Assembly: GCF_030272615.1 (NCBI RefSeq)
Contig: NC_081412.1
Coordinates: 341,811,370-341,875,369 of the forward strand
Direction of reading: 5' to 3'
Origin: Cryptomeria japonica
Lineage: Eukaryota; Streptophyta; Pinopsida; Cupressales; Cupressaceae
Length of the DNA stretch: 64,000 nt
The notes below the pieces were generated by a model. The model worked only from the letters and a program-made list of their open reading frames with translations. It did no database searches and was not told where the DNA came from. This document shows positions 10,942 through 22,036 of the stretch, one piece after another. Position 1 is the stretch's first letter; every line of letters begins with the position of its first letter. Both the position numbers and the translations under genes were made by a program.

Positions 10942-11379
10942 TTGCTGAAGAAAGATACCCATTTCAAGTGGAATGAAGAATGTCAAGACACTTTCAATTC
11001 CATCAAGGATTACTTGGCTAATCCTCTCTTTCTAATGCCTACTATGTCTGATAGACCTTTCTTTCTATACATTTCTGCCTCATCGCACGCTCTAGCAGCC
11101 TTGTTAGCTCAGTGCGATGATGAAGGTCGGGAAAGAGAAGTATATTTCATTAGTCGTACTTTGATAGAATATGAAACTCAATATTTTATTGTGGAAAACC
11201 AATGTTTATCTCTTGTCTTTGTAACTCAGAAGATAAGACATTACATCCTTCATGTGGAAATGCGAGTAATTGCTAAGAATGATATCCTTAATCACCTCTT
11301 TGTAAAGTCTGATGTCTCAGGAAGGCTGGCCAAGTGGGTGGTATTACTCTCTGAGTTTGACCTGAAGTTCATAACTTAG
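10942..11379 (+). pseudogene. Element A: RNase H (retroviral-type)
   Basis: The frame contains FKWNEECQDTFNSIKDYL, the usual RT-RNase H connection, then FFLYISASSHALAALLAQ, YFISRTLIEYETQY and RHYILHVEM. This is the standard gypsy RNase H that removes the RNA strand of the hybrid. The usual catalytic D of the first strand (L-Y-L-D/S) reads I-S here. It continues in phase with the RT after one stop. Confidence 0.8.
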
Positions 11380-11476
11380 AAATCAGTTAAAGGGAAGGTC
11401 ATTACCGATCAGTTGGCCGACGCCCCCTCCGAGAAGTCCTTTCCTACCTTAAATCTTTTTTTTTGATTAGGATGCG

Positions 11477-11970
11477 TTGGTTACCAAACATGACCTTGTA
11501 TGGGAGATGTATTTTGACAAATCGAGATGTCAGACTGGTTTGGGAGAAGGTGTAGTTTTGGTCTCACCTGAAGGAAATCTAGTCCCTCTCTCATTCCATT
11601 TGGAATTCTATTGTACTAACAACATCGCTGAGTACAAAGCCTTAATTGTGGGGTTGCGTGTTGCGATTGCCATGGGGGTAAAGAATATTTGCATCCATGG
11701 GGATTCTGTACTTATCGTAAATTAGGTCTCAAGAGTTTATCGTGTGAAGCAGTTGAAATTATCTTTGTATAAATATCTGGTGGTAACCATACTGAATCAT
11801 TTCGCTACTTACATGATCAACAACATTTCCCAAAGAGAAAATCATTATGCAGATGCAATGGCAAGTGTTGCTTCCCTTGTAGGCCCAAACTTTGGATAAG
11901 ACAAGTATTGTTTTGTGGTACAAGTTCTCTGCTCTCCGGCTATGACTGACCAAGTTTAATTTGATAACTT
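11477..11970 (+). pseudogene. Element A: second, archaeal-type RNase H
   Basis: The frame reads WEMYFDKSRCQTGLGEGVVLVSPEG (given here in part), NNIAEYKALIVGL and CIHGDSVLIVN, so the D, E and D of the D-E-D-D set are visible. The usual FDGS is FDKS. Coding similarity continues past the stop at 11723 to about 11880 (YADAMASVASL). A second RNase H after the first is a marker of the Tat lineage of gypsy elements. Confidence 0.78.
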
Positions 11971-12912
11971 CATGTGTGCTCATATTGATTCAGGAGAGTG
12001 GTTTGCACACATCTATAACTACCTAAAAACTGGAAGCTTTCCTGATGAAGCCAACAAGAGTTCGTGTGTGCAAATTCAAATGCTAGCCGCTAAATATATC
12101 CTTTTATCTAATGCCCTTTATCGAAAATCATACAACAGTCTTCTCTTGCAATTCTTAACAAAAACTGAGATACCCTTGCCCTACAAGAGGCTTATTCTAG
12201 CTTTGGAGGTGGGCATTTTGCGGGAAAATCCTTTATTCAAAAGCTGATTCACATGGTGTATTATTGGAAAACAATGGAACAAGATTGCTTTGCCTTTGTC
12301 AAGAAATGCCCCTAATGTCAACAACACAAGAATTTGATTCGATCTCCCGCACAGGAGCTCTAGACTCAAATTTCTCCATGGCCTTTCCAGTCATGGGGAA
12401 TATACATTGTTTGCAAGATATCTACCCCTTCCTCTAAGGGTCATGTCTTTATCGTCATTGCTACAAATTATTTCACAAAGTGGATCGAGGCTATACCACT
12501 GAGGTCCACTTCGACTGACATGATTTGTGGCTTCATCATGGATAATATTATATCTCATTTTGGCTTACCTGCTACCCTTATTTCTGACAATGGTATGCCT
12601 TTTAAGAACAAAGAGTTTAAGTAGTTCCTCAAAAATTTTCACATTCAACATCATTTCTCTACACCTTATTACCCTCAATCTAATGGTCAAGCAAAAGCAT
12701 GTAACAAAACCATTGAACAGATCTTATGTAAGGCTGTTACCAAGCATGGTACAAATTGGCATATTCAGTTGGTCTACGCATTATGGGCCTATCACATGAG
12801 TGTTTGTATGGCTACAGGAACAATGCCCTACAACCTCGTGTATGACATCGATGCTATTATGCCTCTTGAGTTGGAAATCCCATCATTGCATTTTTCTAAA
12901 AGGGGCAATTGA
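11971..12912 (+). pseudogene. Element A: integrase zinc-finger and core domains
   Basis: The lead-in has AAKYILLSNALYRKS. After a frame change the HHCC finger can be read near 12205-12325 (GGGHFAGKSF, MVYYWKTM, CP-stop-CQQH). The core follows with VFIVIATNYFTKWIEA, TLISDNGMPFKN and YYPQSNGQAKACNKTI. Against the family form, the first catalytic D is N (ATNYF for ATDYF) and the E of the last motif is K (GQAKA for GQAEA), so two of the D-D-E residues are lost. It should have joined the DNA copy to the host chromosome. Confidence 0.82.
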
Positions 12913-13031
12913 TGATGACTTATCATACTCTTTGTCTCAACCAACTTAAATTATTGGATGAGCATTGTTTGAAGGCCCTTCAACATCTCAAAGCTTATAA
13001 AAGATCTTTATCTTGACAATATAATCAAAGT

Positions 13032-13253
13032 GTGCTATCTCAAAATTTTAAGATAGGTGACCTGGTTCTTTATGAAAATCAAAGAAATGTCAACACTCCA
13101 CCTTATCGAAGAGGAAAGTTCAGCCCGAATTGGTTATGTCCATACATCATCACCTCTATTTATAGTTTAGGTGCCTATGGTTTATCCTCCATGGATAGTA
13201 CTCCTCTAAAAGAACCAATCAATATGACACACTTACTTAGGTACTATGCATAG
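13032..13253 (+). pseudogene. Element A: integrase C-terminal segment
   Basis: The frame shows FKIGDLVLYEN, RRGKFSPNWLCPYII and GAYGLSSMD, ending NMTHLLRYYA, the normal end of a gypsy polyprotein (GKFSPNWEGPY, G-A-Y-x-L, N-x-x-x-L-x-x-Y-Y). It is shifted from the core domain by a decayed 120-bp stretch. The TAG at 13251 is probably the true end of pol. Confidence 0.8.
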
Positions 13254-13689
13254 AAGATGCATAGTATGTATCGTACACATGATACCTAGATCTCTATGGT
13301 GATCACATCATGATGCATATACCTTCATTAACACAACATTCATTCTTGTGTTATGGAGTGACTATGCATCCACGTGCGTGTGTACATGTGAACATGTATC
13401 ATATCTACACAAACACCATCATGGAATATAATTATGCATATATACAAAAATGTGTAAACTAAATCATGATGTACATATAATATAAATCATCCATCACATG
13501 AGCATACATAATGAGCATGTAAAACAAAAAGAACATCCATCCATGATAACACAAGGCAAGATTAAAAATGGCGGATCTCATATATATAGGTGTAATGTAT
13601 AATGTCGATATCAATGTACATATGTGTCTCTAAAGTACATAGATACATCCATATATATATTAGAAAATGTTGTACATAGAGTGAATCAA
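13254..13689. other. Element A: post-pol spacer
   Basis: AT-rich non-coding sequence with many CATCAT/ACATAT words between pol and the antisense ORF. No gene is seen. Confidence 0.5.
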
Positions 13690-16212
13690 AACTGTTTCAT
13701 GACCCCTCTGGTGGGTGGGTCCTTGAAGTCATTGGTGCTATGGGATCCTGACCTCGGCGAGGGGGCTGTCTCACTGAGGTGGACTATGATCCCGTGGTAG
13801 TGGTGCTCCATGATCACATGCCACTCAGGTCCCCTCATAGCTCTGTTATGGTCTCTCATTGCATCATAAGCTCCTCTTGAACAACCATCTCTCACTGATG
13901 CGACGCCTCTAGGTTTGCCATCAGCTGACACACTCGGGGGTAGTCTAGGTGACTCATGGCACCTTGCCAGGCAGAATTTGCCTATCGGTGGAGGTCATCG
14001 ACCTGGATCTATAGAGCATCACATGCCCTTTTGACATTCTCAGTTTACATCACTTCCTGGTCTCTCTCCGAGGACAACACGAACCTCCAACAAGGCCTAG
14101 TCCCATTGCCCCGTCATGGTGACCAGCTGCACTGCTCCCTGCACCAGCTCCACTTGACCCTCCTCGTATGTTGTCTGTAGCCATGCTATAGGCTCAAAAT
14201 AGTTAGATGTGCCTCCCCATAGTCTAGAGGGGCCGATAAGAATCCATAATAGACCTTGGGTCCGTACATCGGGCACAATCTCCGTGAGTGACTGGTGGAT
14301 GAATCTCAACCACTTAGCGACACCCTCTGCAAACAAAAAAAACTTCTATATCAATATCTATAACATTAGAAATATTTATATCTATAAAATTGCACAAACA
14401 TATGTAAAGAAAAGACTAAAGTACATCAATTGAAATCAAAGCACATAGTAGGATCACCCCTCTGCTAGTCTGGATCTCGTGAAGGCACCTTGCTGGTGAA
14501 TCCCTTTGCGGTTGTCGGTGTTGCTGCTAGTTGCGCTGGTGGCATAGATGGTGGTGCAACAGGTGATGGTGGGAGCCCCCTAGCAATAGGATTAGGTTTG
14601 TCTAGGCTCGACCTCCCCACTCACTGTCTCTACCCTAGTCTCTCATCCTCATCGCTCGAAGAGGCATGGTCATCATTGTTGTCCCCTAGAGCTCTAGCCT
14701 CTCCTTCTATTGTGCCTGATGGGAAGATCGATGTCAGACCTGCCCTACTCCACCAACATGCAAAATTTAGTGTGACTCTGACATCGTCTATGTCCAGTTG
14801 TGGGGTGATGTCATCATTGTCGCTACCCTCAGAGATGTCCTGTACATCTCCTAAGATAAGGAGAGGTAGGTCCTATGGCCATAATGCACTCCTGGTCGAT
14901 CACACGTATGTCAGTGCGACAAATGGGATAGTTTGCACTTATCTAAACTGCCGCATGCATCGCCGACAGTAGTAGGGAATCACGACATGATCCTGATGAC
15001 CGAGAAGAAAGCGATCCTGCTGCATCCGAGGGAGTTGTGTGTAGTCTATAACCCAAACCCCCATGTCTCAGATTGGCTGCCATATGATGTCCCCAATTTT
15101 GAGCTGGTCTAGAGTGACCCTCCAATACATAAGGTCTCTCATACGCCATCTGACACATTGTAATGGATATGCGTGTGCTTGTGGCATGTTTAAAGGCATG
15201 GGTACTGGGAAACCAACTGGTCATAAACAAATGATATGATCAAAGGCCCATACCTATAGAAGGGTGCATGTTGTAAGGCTCTGGTACTCGTGGTGGACAT
15301 ACCAAGACAAATCATTATAGAGGTGGTCCAACATGCTGCGAACCGATGCGTACATTATCTGTCTCTCCTCCATCTCACGTATCAGAGGCACGAAGCCCAT
15401 AGTCAGCTCTAAACCTCGACCATCTGTCAGCACCTACTGTGCAACGGTTGCTATCATGATACATTGCATCAGGGGAACTGACACTTGCCTTAGCCCATCA
15501 CTCACATGTACACATGCCCTATGGCATCGATCCTCCACCTCAGGGCCCACTACTATTGTCTACCTAGCTCTGCGATAAATAATATGACTGGTGATACCCA
15601 GTCCCCCTAGATGGGAAGTCAGAGGATGTGGTACATGTCAATCAAGGTCACTGTCATCTTCCCCATCGGTAGATGGAATGACATAGTGTTTGTATCCCAT
15701 CTCTCCATCAACACCCATAACATCGAGGTGTGAAACTGAAACTCAGGTAGATAGAATGTCCATCATAGGCCTATTCTCAAGAGAAGTCATCTATCAACCA
15801 TTGAAAACTCCTCTTCCTAACTACACAGTGTCTGCAGTAGATGCCTTGAGTTGTGCTCCCACATCTCGGGCAACTTCTGCATGCAACATAACAATTCAGT
15901 CAATCTCCATCATTCTATTTTATGACGACTATGCGCCCATAAGATGCCAACACATCTTATGGACGTCAGCATCCAAAAGAGATGCCAATGTGATGTTTGG
16001 ATGAACGTGCACATCGGAGATGACGTGTTATCCAGATGGAAGTACGTCCCTTGGACGCGTGCGCTAACATTCAAAGTAAAATATCACAAAAATGCATAAA
16101 ATGACAAATTAAGGTCCATTTCGAACTGTACCTGGTCAGGTTCATCACCTTGCTCTATTGCGGTCCTCAGCTGCTCGATCCTACTAGCTCTGTGCTCTCG
16201 TTTGTGTGACAT
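13690..16212 (-). pseudogene. Antisense plant mobile domain (PMD) ORF in element A
   Basis: On the minus strand, between pol and the 3' LTR, a decayed coding region runs from an ATG at 16212 (MSHKREHRASRIEQLRTAIE) to about 13690. Its best segment, near 15700-15610, reads MERWDTNTMSFHLPMGKMTV then TLIDMYHIL, the hallmark of the plant mobile domain family (S-F-H-L-P-x-G-E-M-T-V-T-L-x-D-V), found in MAIN/MAIL proteins and in mobile elements. Later parts include YPLQCVRWRMRDL (near 15150) and FAEGVAKWLRFIHQSLTEI (14336-14280), with a probable coiled tail. At least eight stops or frameshifts break it. PMD ORFs, some antisense, are known in some plant gypsy elements. Confidence 0.72.
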
Positions 16213-16711
16213 TTTTTCTCATCCTTTATTCAAAACCTAGCTCCAATGCCTATGGTGAATAGTGAAAATGACCCTTCTTCGAGCCCACTTTCGAGTATAT
16301 AGCTTAATTTTGGCCCAAAATTTTTCTTGCTCATTTTGGGCCAATTTTGGCTAGTTTTCCTTCCTATTTTCCTCACCTCATTGGGGTAAAAAAATGAGGG
16401 GGCATATACTCGCCTTCATTTGATTTTCTCTTCTATCCATACTAATGCTCCTTAAGCATTCTTCTTGTCAAAGTAGCTTCCTTCGTTTTTCGTGCTGACA
16501 AATTTTCAAGTTTTGTAGTATGGAATTCATCACGTTGATTACTGTGGTTCCTCATGGAGATTTTGGGGCATCATCCATGATCATCGACTCGAACTCTACG
16601 ACCTATACAATATCCTTTTTGGGAAAAGTATTTATTGCACTGCATGAGGTTAATGAATGTATTCTTCTAAACTACTTTAGTGTGATTGATCCCTTGAGCC
16701 AATCAATCCAC
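16213..16711. other. Element A: 3' untranslated region
   Basis: Between the start of the antisense PMD ORF and the polypurine tract. It would hold the PMD promoter if one exists. A plus-strand open frame at 16520-16732 runs into the LTR and has no known motif. Confidence 0.45.
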
Positions 16712-16727
16712 AAAAGTGGGGGCAAAA
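16712..16727 (+). other. Polypurine tract of element A
   Basis: AAAAGTGGGGGCAAAA lies directly before the 3' LTR start TGTAGTG. This is the expected plus-strand primer site and confirms the element's orientation. Confidence 0.88.
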
Positions 16728-17919
16728 TGTAGTGTCCTAAATCATGCCTAGTGCATTTATACACTTACGCATGGCACCCGATGCATTAATAACAAACTCA
16801 TGATCAAAATTCCACTATTTTGGGCATCATGAGCTCAAAAGACAAAGTGACTTTGTATGCCTCAAAACCCCCTTTGGGCTTATCATTGGTTGGGCGAAAC
16901 CGCAATGCATAGATGTAATTGCATCACATTAACATCCTGATAAACCTGCAGAATCTCGAATCTAGTAGAGACTCAGATGCTGGCAGATACGTGTCCTCTA
17001 GCTCATATTTTTCCATAATGGCTCTTCGCGCCTCTTTTGAGTTAAAAAACCCTTCCTATCTCATTTGGAGGGGTTCCCTCCCTAGTTCTTGGCTCTTGGA
17101 TGTCATATCACGCTCTTACTCTCATATTTCTCTCTGCACTCTCTTGGACACACTTCTACCAACACCAAGTTTGAACCATCCTGCAATAATTTTTATCGAC
17201 AAGCACGTACCACGGGCTTCGTCACACTCGTATTTTAAACAAGAGGGGTTTGGCTACACCCCTTGACTTCTCTTTATCTTCTTGGCATTGCATAAAATAT
17301 ATATTTCTTTTATTTTGATTTTATCTATTATCTAGGTGCATTCATATTACCAATTTACCAATTTTACACTACATGCAATAGGGGTTTGCTTTCATTAAGA
17401 GGAGTACAGTTTCTACTTGCATCTTTCCAATTTATCAATTTATTTATTTTTCCAATCTATCTATCTGGCTATCCCTGGTGGTGGAAACACCTAAGTGGGG
17501 GTCTGACTCAGGCAGGCCCCTATATAGCCCCCAATATTTTTCTCATCTTCGTGTGTGCAGGCGGTGAACAAGTCCCACGTTTCAGAAAGCGCGTAGAGTA
17601 GTGTTTTTTGGAATTCTCTATTCGCACGACATACAGATGACAGCGCACTGCGCTGGCATCCATGCCCCGCACTGAAGTCCAGAATCTAAGAGCTTCTTGA
17701 CCTAGAGGTATATTTCGCTTTTGATTATGTTCTATTTTGTAAAACAGGTTTCCAATGTTTCACTATTTCTGCATTATAAATCTCTTATTTACTTTCGTAG
17801 TCATTAGTTTAGTTTTGTTAACCCCTGGCTCATCTGAGCACCAGTTCAAGGAGGTAGTGGCGGATTGGTTTTTCCTCTGAGATTTATTGTCTTGGAGGAG
17901 ACAAATATCCTCCCCTACA
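16728..17919 (+). repeat. 3' LTR of element A
   Basis: 1192 bp, starting TGTAGTGTCCTAAATC and ending CCTCCCCTACA, directly followed by the duplicated CTTAT. Compared with the 5' LTR it has a ~35-bp difference near 16870-16905 and scattered substitutions. Confidence 0.92.
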
Positions 17920-18590
17920 CTTATAAAGTTGGAAAATCAAATTCCTCTATTTCTTATTTTAAAATTACTGGAGTCAGACGGTGGAACGTGTGAATATGCA
18001 ACAACAAATTTAGCTACAATCTTGAGTAAACATAGCTTCTTTCGCCAAAACCTCTTTTTCAAATTTTCACATGAGGATGCTATACCAAAGCTGAAGAAGC
18101 ATATGATGGGTGAATGACTTGCATACCATTTGTTGTATTTATGCAGGAATGGTAGTTAAAGATAAATTAACTAATTAAATTGGAAAATAGGTAATGGTTT
18201 TAAAGATGATCCTAAAGATCGTAAAAAGGATAGGAGGACTACACCTAGGGCTGAATTGGTACAGGGCACTGGTATTAAATTTCAACCTGGGTACATTAAA
18301 TTTGAGAAGAGAAAGTTTGGAAGTAGAATACTTTCCCTCCCTCCAATCACAATCACACACAACATAGAATCAAGGTTACAAAACTTGATGGCTTATGAAG
18401 AGTGTCAAGGATACTCCTCGTATCCAAAAGACACCGTAGTTTCACATTTTGTAATATTGTTGGATTATTTAATCACTTCAGAGAAATATTTGTTTCTATA
18501 CTTCGAAAATCTATAGTCATTCAGAGGATGGTTGGCTGTAATGAAAATATAGCTCGAATGTTCAACTGTATAAACCATGGGAGCATGTAA
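17920..18590 (+). pseudogene. DUF247-domain gene, 3' fragment
   Basis: Directly after the target duplication the frame reads LIKLENQIPLFLILKLL, the conserved L-E-N-Q-I-P motif of DUF247, in the same codon phase as the 5' fragment. A TGA at 18115 and further stops follow. From about 18210 the same frame resumes (ELVQGTGIKFQ, LPPITITHNIESRLQNLMAY, HFVILLDYLI), then shifts at about 18510 to VGCNENIARMFNCINHG, matching the family's late block (G-x-x-x-E-x-A-x-L-F-N). The C-terminal membrane segment was not found. The gene therefore also decayed independently of element A. Confidence 0.85.
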
Positions 18591-18792
18591 ACTATTTGAC
18601 TATAGCTGTGAAGGAGTTTAAACTCATGAAATACCATGAATGTAGTTAATTTGATAAAAGGACTTTGGAAAGTTTCGACGAGACAAGAGTCATATGCAAG
18701 ATGAGAAAATAGTCTTGTCGAAACCCTATGTCTTATTGAAAACAAATTTGTTTGGCAAGTGTAAATGAAAACTTCAAAATATTGTGTGACTT

Positions 18793-19700
18793 TATTGGGA
18801 TGATTATGACTCCCATGACATAGAGAGATATACAAGAGCCAAGTTCCTGGAATACACAACAGGCAACATGTCAATCTATCTATCACCTACTGGTGTTATG
18901 ATTGCCATTGATCTTGCCTACAATGTACACTTTGCATTTGGAAATTGGTTTCCGGGTTCTAAGCCTCTTCTATCCCAAGCTATGAATAAAATAATTAAGT
19001 CAAATATTGCACTATATGTATTAAGGGAGCGTATAAGAAAAGGTCCACAACTTTATTCTTTTGAGCCCACATAACCATACTTATCATTTCAAAATTATGG
19101 AGAAACTTTCAACAACCAAATCATATGGCTTGTGGATAATACAAATGTATATTGTGTCACTATCCATAATTTTTTTGAAGGAAATCTTACAAAAAAGCCC
19201 ATCAATGGTGCAATTTTCATATTCAACCCAAGGACAAGGCAACTATTTTTGAGGGTCATCCATAATAGCGTGTGGGCAGGGCATAAGTGGCTTGGTTAGC
19301 TAGCAAAATGGAAGATAGTTGTAGAAGTAGATGCATTAGTAAGGTCATTACCAGTTGAGAAACAAGAAAATAAATATTGTTACATGTAAGGGAATGCACA
19401 TATATGATGATTGGTTGAAGACTATCTCTTCATATACAACATTTTCTGTCTTAATGTTGATACTTCATGCCCTTCATGTGAATAATGAGAAAGCAAAGAT
19501 GTTGATGAAACCTGATAAGACAATTGCTACCAAGCTGCATCACATTTGGTCAAGCTTTTCTAATGATCAATGGATGAAGGTGGAAGTAGCTTTGAGAGAC
19601 CTGATCCTATCGGACTATGCTAAGAAGAATAATGTGAATACATCTACATTAACTTAATTAGAAATTAGGGATATTATACTAGGAGCCAAAATAACCCAAA
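18793..19700 (+). pseudogene. PRP8: PRP8 (U5 snRNP core protein) pseudogene fragment
   Basis: The translation closely follows a central-to-late part of the spliceosome protein Prp8: [20 protein letters not shown], then [65 protein letters not shown] and [14 protein letters not shown], ending [20 protein letters not shown] and EIRDIILGAKIT. It has stops (for example at 19072 and 19669) and frameshifts. Between KGM and IYDDWLK about fifty residues present in the real protein are missing, with the frame kept. Prp8 is over 2300 residues; this covers about 350. No intron is evident, so it may be a processed-copy fragment. Confidence 0.88.
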
Positions 19701-20970
19701 TGGGCAGAGATATGAGGGCAAAAATTGTAAGGAGATTGATAAAGGCATTTTGTTAGATATTAGATTGCAATGATTGCAGGATATGTAAAAAATATATTTG
19801 GTAGCAAAGGATTCGATAAAACTTATAGATCAATGAAACATAAAACACATCTATTCAATCTCATTATGTCTTCGATGAAAAAGGAGAAACCCTAAATTGC
19901 AATATGCACAAAATGACTTTGGTAAAAAGGTTTCTAAATAATTTTCCACAAATATAGTCATGGGGAGGAGTACCTTGTATTATTGATCAGAGAGAAAATG
20001 AATTTATTAGAGTGGGAATAATGTGAAATATCTAAAAGATATAAATAGTGGGTAATGATTTCAATCCAAAGACTGAAGTGAATGTGAATAGCTATGAGGG
20101 TAATTATTTTTTACTAGCAAGGTGAACATTGTGAATAAGAGAATTAATGATTTACATTAAAAGTGAAAGTGCAAAGCATGAGTAAAGGATAAAGATTATT
20201 TTATTGGAAGTAGGGAAGGTGCACAAAAGATAAAATATTTTCACTTAATATGTGAGAAGGAAAATAATTTTATGCAACAAGCATGTGTCTTTGTTATTCA
20301 GTGTAAAATGTTTTCACGAAATTGAGATAAAGTGGAAATGATAAGTTAATTGATGAAATGCGAGTAAAGGAGAGGGAAAATACTTTTGCAAACCAAAAGG
20401 AAGAATTTACTCAAAGGAAACCGAAGTATAGTGGGAAAAGAGTTATTTTCACAAAAGTAGAGAAAAGTGAAGGTGATATATTGAATAAAGGCATAGTGGA
20501 GCTTTATTCTAGAACTATACATTAAAGATCAAAGTGTATAGTGTGTAATTTAGTGTAATTAAATAATTCTTTATTTCAAAAGGATGTAATGGTTTGAAGC
20601 ACTCCCTTGCTCTTATAAAAGGGAAATCAAGACTAAATAGATAAAAAATAGAAATATAATAATATCATCAGACATTGTAATATATTATTTAAAAGAGTAT
20701 GTCCTATATTTAAGGTTTTCCATAGAGAAGTGCAAAAACATTTTGCTTTCAAAGTGTCTTCAATTGCATATTATTTTAAATACAAAATATCATTAATTTT
20801 GTCTCCAAATTTATTCTTCTCAATCATAAAAATCAGTTTATCAAGGATATATGTGATTTGTCAGTGCAACACAAGGTGCTTATGTGTGTTCTATTTAACA
20901 GATCTTTTCAAGGAAGGGTTAAATACTGTTGGAGGAATGCAATGATTCAAAGGGATATGATTGGATTATA
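19701..20970. other. AT-rich interval, no gene recognised
   Basis: Non-coding in all frames apart from short open stretches without motifs (for example 20730-20945). No LTR ends or terminal repeats were found. Confidence 0.5.
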
Positions 20971-20973
20971 GTT

Positions 20974-21231
20974 TTATGATTTACATATTTGGACGTTTAT
21001 GCAAGGCATAATCACATACTTCCAATCTTTGCAAGGCATAAATTGGAGTAGTGCTAGGCAATTCGAGTTTCCTGACATTTGATAGAGCAAAACATCATTT
21101 TGACTCTGCAAGTCAGGATAAGGCACTGGCCAATTTTGAAATCCATCATTAATCAAACCATCACAATATTTCAATTTTAGTTTTTTGAAAGAGATAGGGG
21201 TAGGGTTATAAGTTAAATCAATTTGTTTCAT
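20974..21231 (-). CDS. Hypothetical 85-residue ORF downstream of a copia PBS
   Basis: An open frame starting MKQIDLTYNPTPISFKKLKL, not recognised as any family. It lies about 270 bp downstream, on the same strand, of a copia-type PBS and LTR, where a gag ORF would start. It could equally be chance; no zinc knuckle or UBN2-like motif is present. Confidence 0.2.
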   Translation of the reverse strand: MKQIDLTYNPTPISFKKLKLKYCDGLINDGFQNWPVPYPDLQSQNDVLLYQMSGNSNCLALLQFMPCKDWKYVIMPCINVQICKS

Positions 21232-21304
21232 ATAGTCATGCCAATCTGGAATAGAGAATAATTAAGTTAGAAGAATACAATTACAATCTGCTTAATAAAA
21301 AAGG

Positions 21305-21482
21305 TACACCTACCTAGGTCCTACAAAGCCTAAAGTGCAGGGAATTACAACTATTTTGGTTGATTTCGTTCATTGACCAAACTCATGCATTGAGCCTGAA
21401 CATAGAACCTGGCATATTTTTAGGGGTCAACCAACCAATGATTTTGAGCTCCAACAATTGGATCTCTCAGAATTTTGTATAG
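21305..21482 (-). repeat. Repeat copy shared with 43255-43420
   Basis: The minus strand carries AATTGTTGGAGCTCAAAA, a CAATGAACGAAAT-like word, CTGCACTTTAGGCTTTG and ACCTAGGTAGGTGTACC in this order. The same words in the same order occur on the minus strand at 43255-43420 (TTGGTGCCCAAAA, GCCAACGAACAGG, CTGCACTTTAGGCTCC, ACCTAGGTGGGTGTGCC). Here it sits just inside a copia LTR, so it is probably part of that element's leader or gag start. Confidence 0.65.
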
Positions 21483-21498
21483 GAATTTAGGAGTTTTG

Positions 21499-21512
21499 GA
21501 GCTTTGATACCA
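21499..21512 (-). other. Copia-type primer binding site
   Basis: The minus strand reads TGGTATCAAAGCTC directly after the LTR end ACTCCAACA. This matches the initiator-methionine tRNA PBS of plant copia elements (TGGTATCAGAGC) with one change. Confidence 0.85.
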
Positions 21513-21928
21513 TGTTGGAGTTATTTATTCCACCCCACAATCCCATGAATCATTTGCAAGTAAAACACCTATCACATGTGAAGGGAATAAATCATGATTA
21601 ATGCTATGCAACCTTGGGGGAGAATCGATTCTAAGAGGATTATGATATTGAGATTAGCCTACAAATAAAATTGTATAGATTACAATGAGTTAACGACTTT
21701 GTTTTATACATTGAAAGAGAAACCTAATCTAAAACTAGGGAAACTAAAAAAAACATAAAAGAGCTAAATAAAGTTCAACTAAAGATTAGCTCAACTAAGT
21801 GAGCTTAATCTATTATTAGCCTAATCTAGTAAAAGGTGAAAAGCACCTAAGTTTAGCTTAATTGAATAAAATAATTAAATGATCTAATTAATTAAATAAT
21901 TAGGTATAATACCCTAATTACTCCAACA
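21513..21928 (-). mobile_element. 416-bp copia LTR with perfect inverted ends
   Basis: On the minus strand it starts TGTTGGAGT and ends ACTCCAACA, perfect 9-bp terminal inverted repeats, with a PBS directly after. The internal region should run toward lower coordinates, but no second LTR was found by about 20 kb, so this is the 5' end of a truncated element. The bases on its outer side are TTAAG. Confidence 0.82.
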
Positions 21929-22036
21929 TTAAGGTACCATCTACCTTTTAAATATAATATCATATTACATGGTTCCAACATTCGAAGAAAGTTTCCTTTT
22001 GACACATAGAGTGTATTGCAAAATAAATCTATACCA

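Larger units (their letters stand above)
5525..17919 (+). mobile_element. Element A: Tat-like Ty3/gypsy LTR retrotransposon in DUF247
   Basis: The 12.4-kb element is bounded by 5' and 3' LTRs (TGTAG...TACA ends) and flanked by the duplication CTTAT at 5520-5524 and 17920-17924. Order on the plus strand: short gag-region remnant, protease, G-patch, RT, RNase H, a second (archaeal-type) RNase H, integrase core and C-terminal domain, an antisense plant mobile domain ORF, PPT and 3' LTR. Two RNase H domains point to the Tat lineage. A copia-type LTR is nested between the G-patch and the RT. Frameshifts, stops and altered catalytic residues show that it is dead. Confidence 0.9.

Noticed and set aside
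14490-14972. 160-residue plus-strand open frame in element A
   Set aside because: Overlaps the antisense plant mobile domain region on the opposite strand and shows no motif; low-complexity Ser/Ala/Gly composition.
18521-18886. 121-residue minus-strand open frame
   Set aside because: It is antisense to the DUF247 and PRP8 pseudogenes, which explain the sequence much better.
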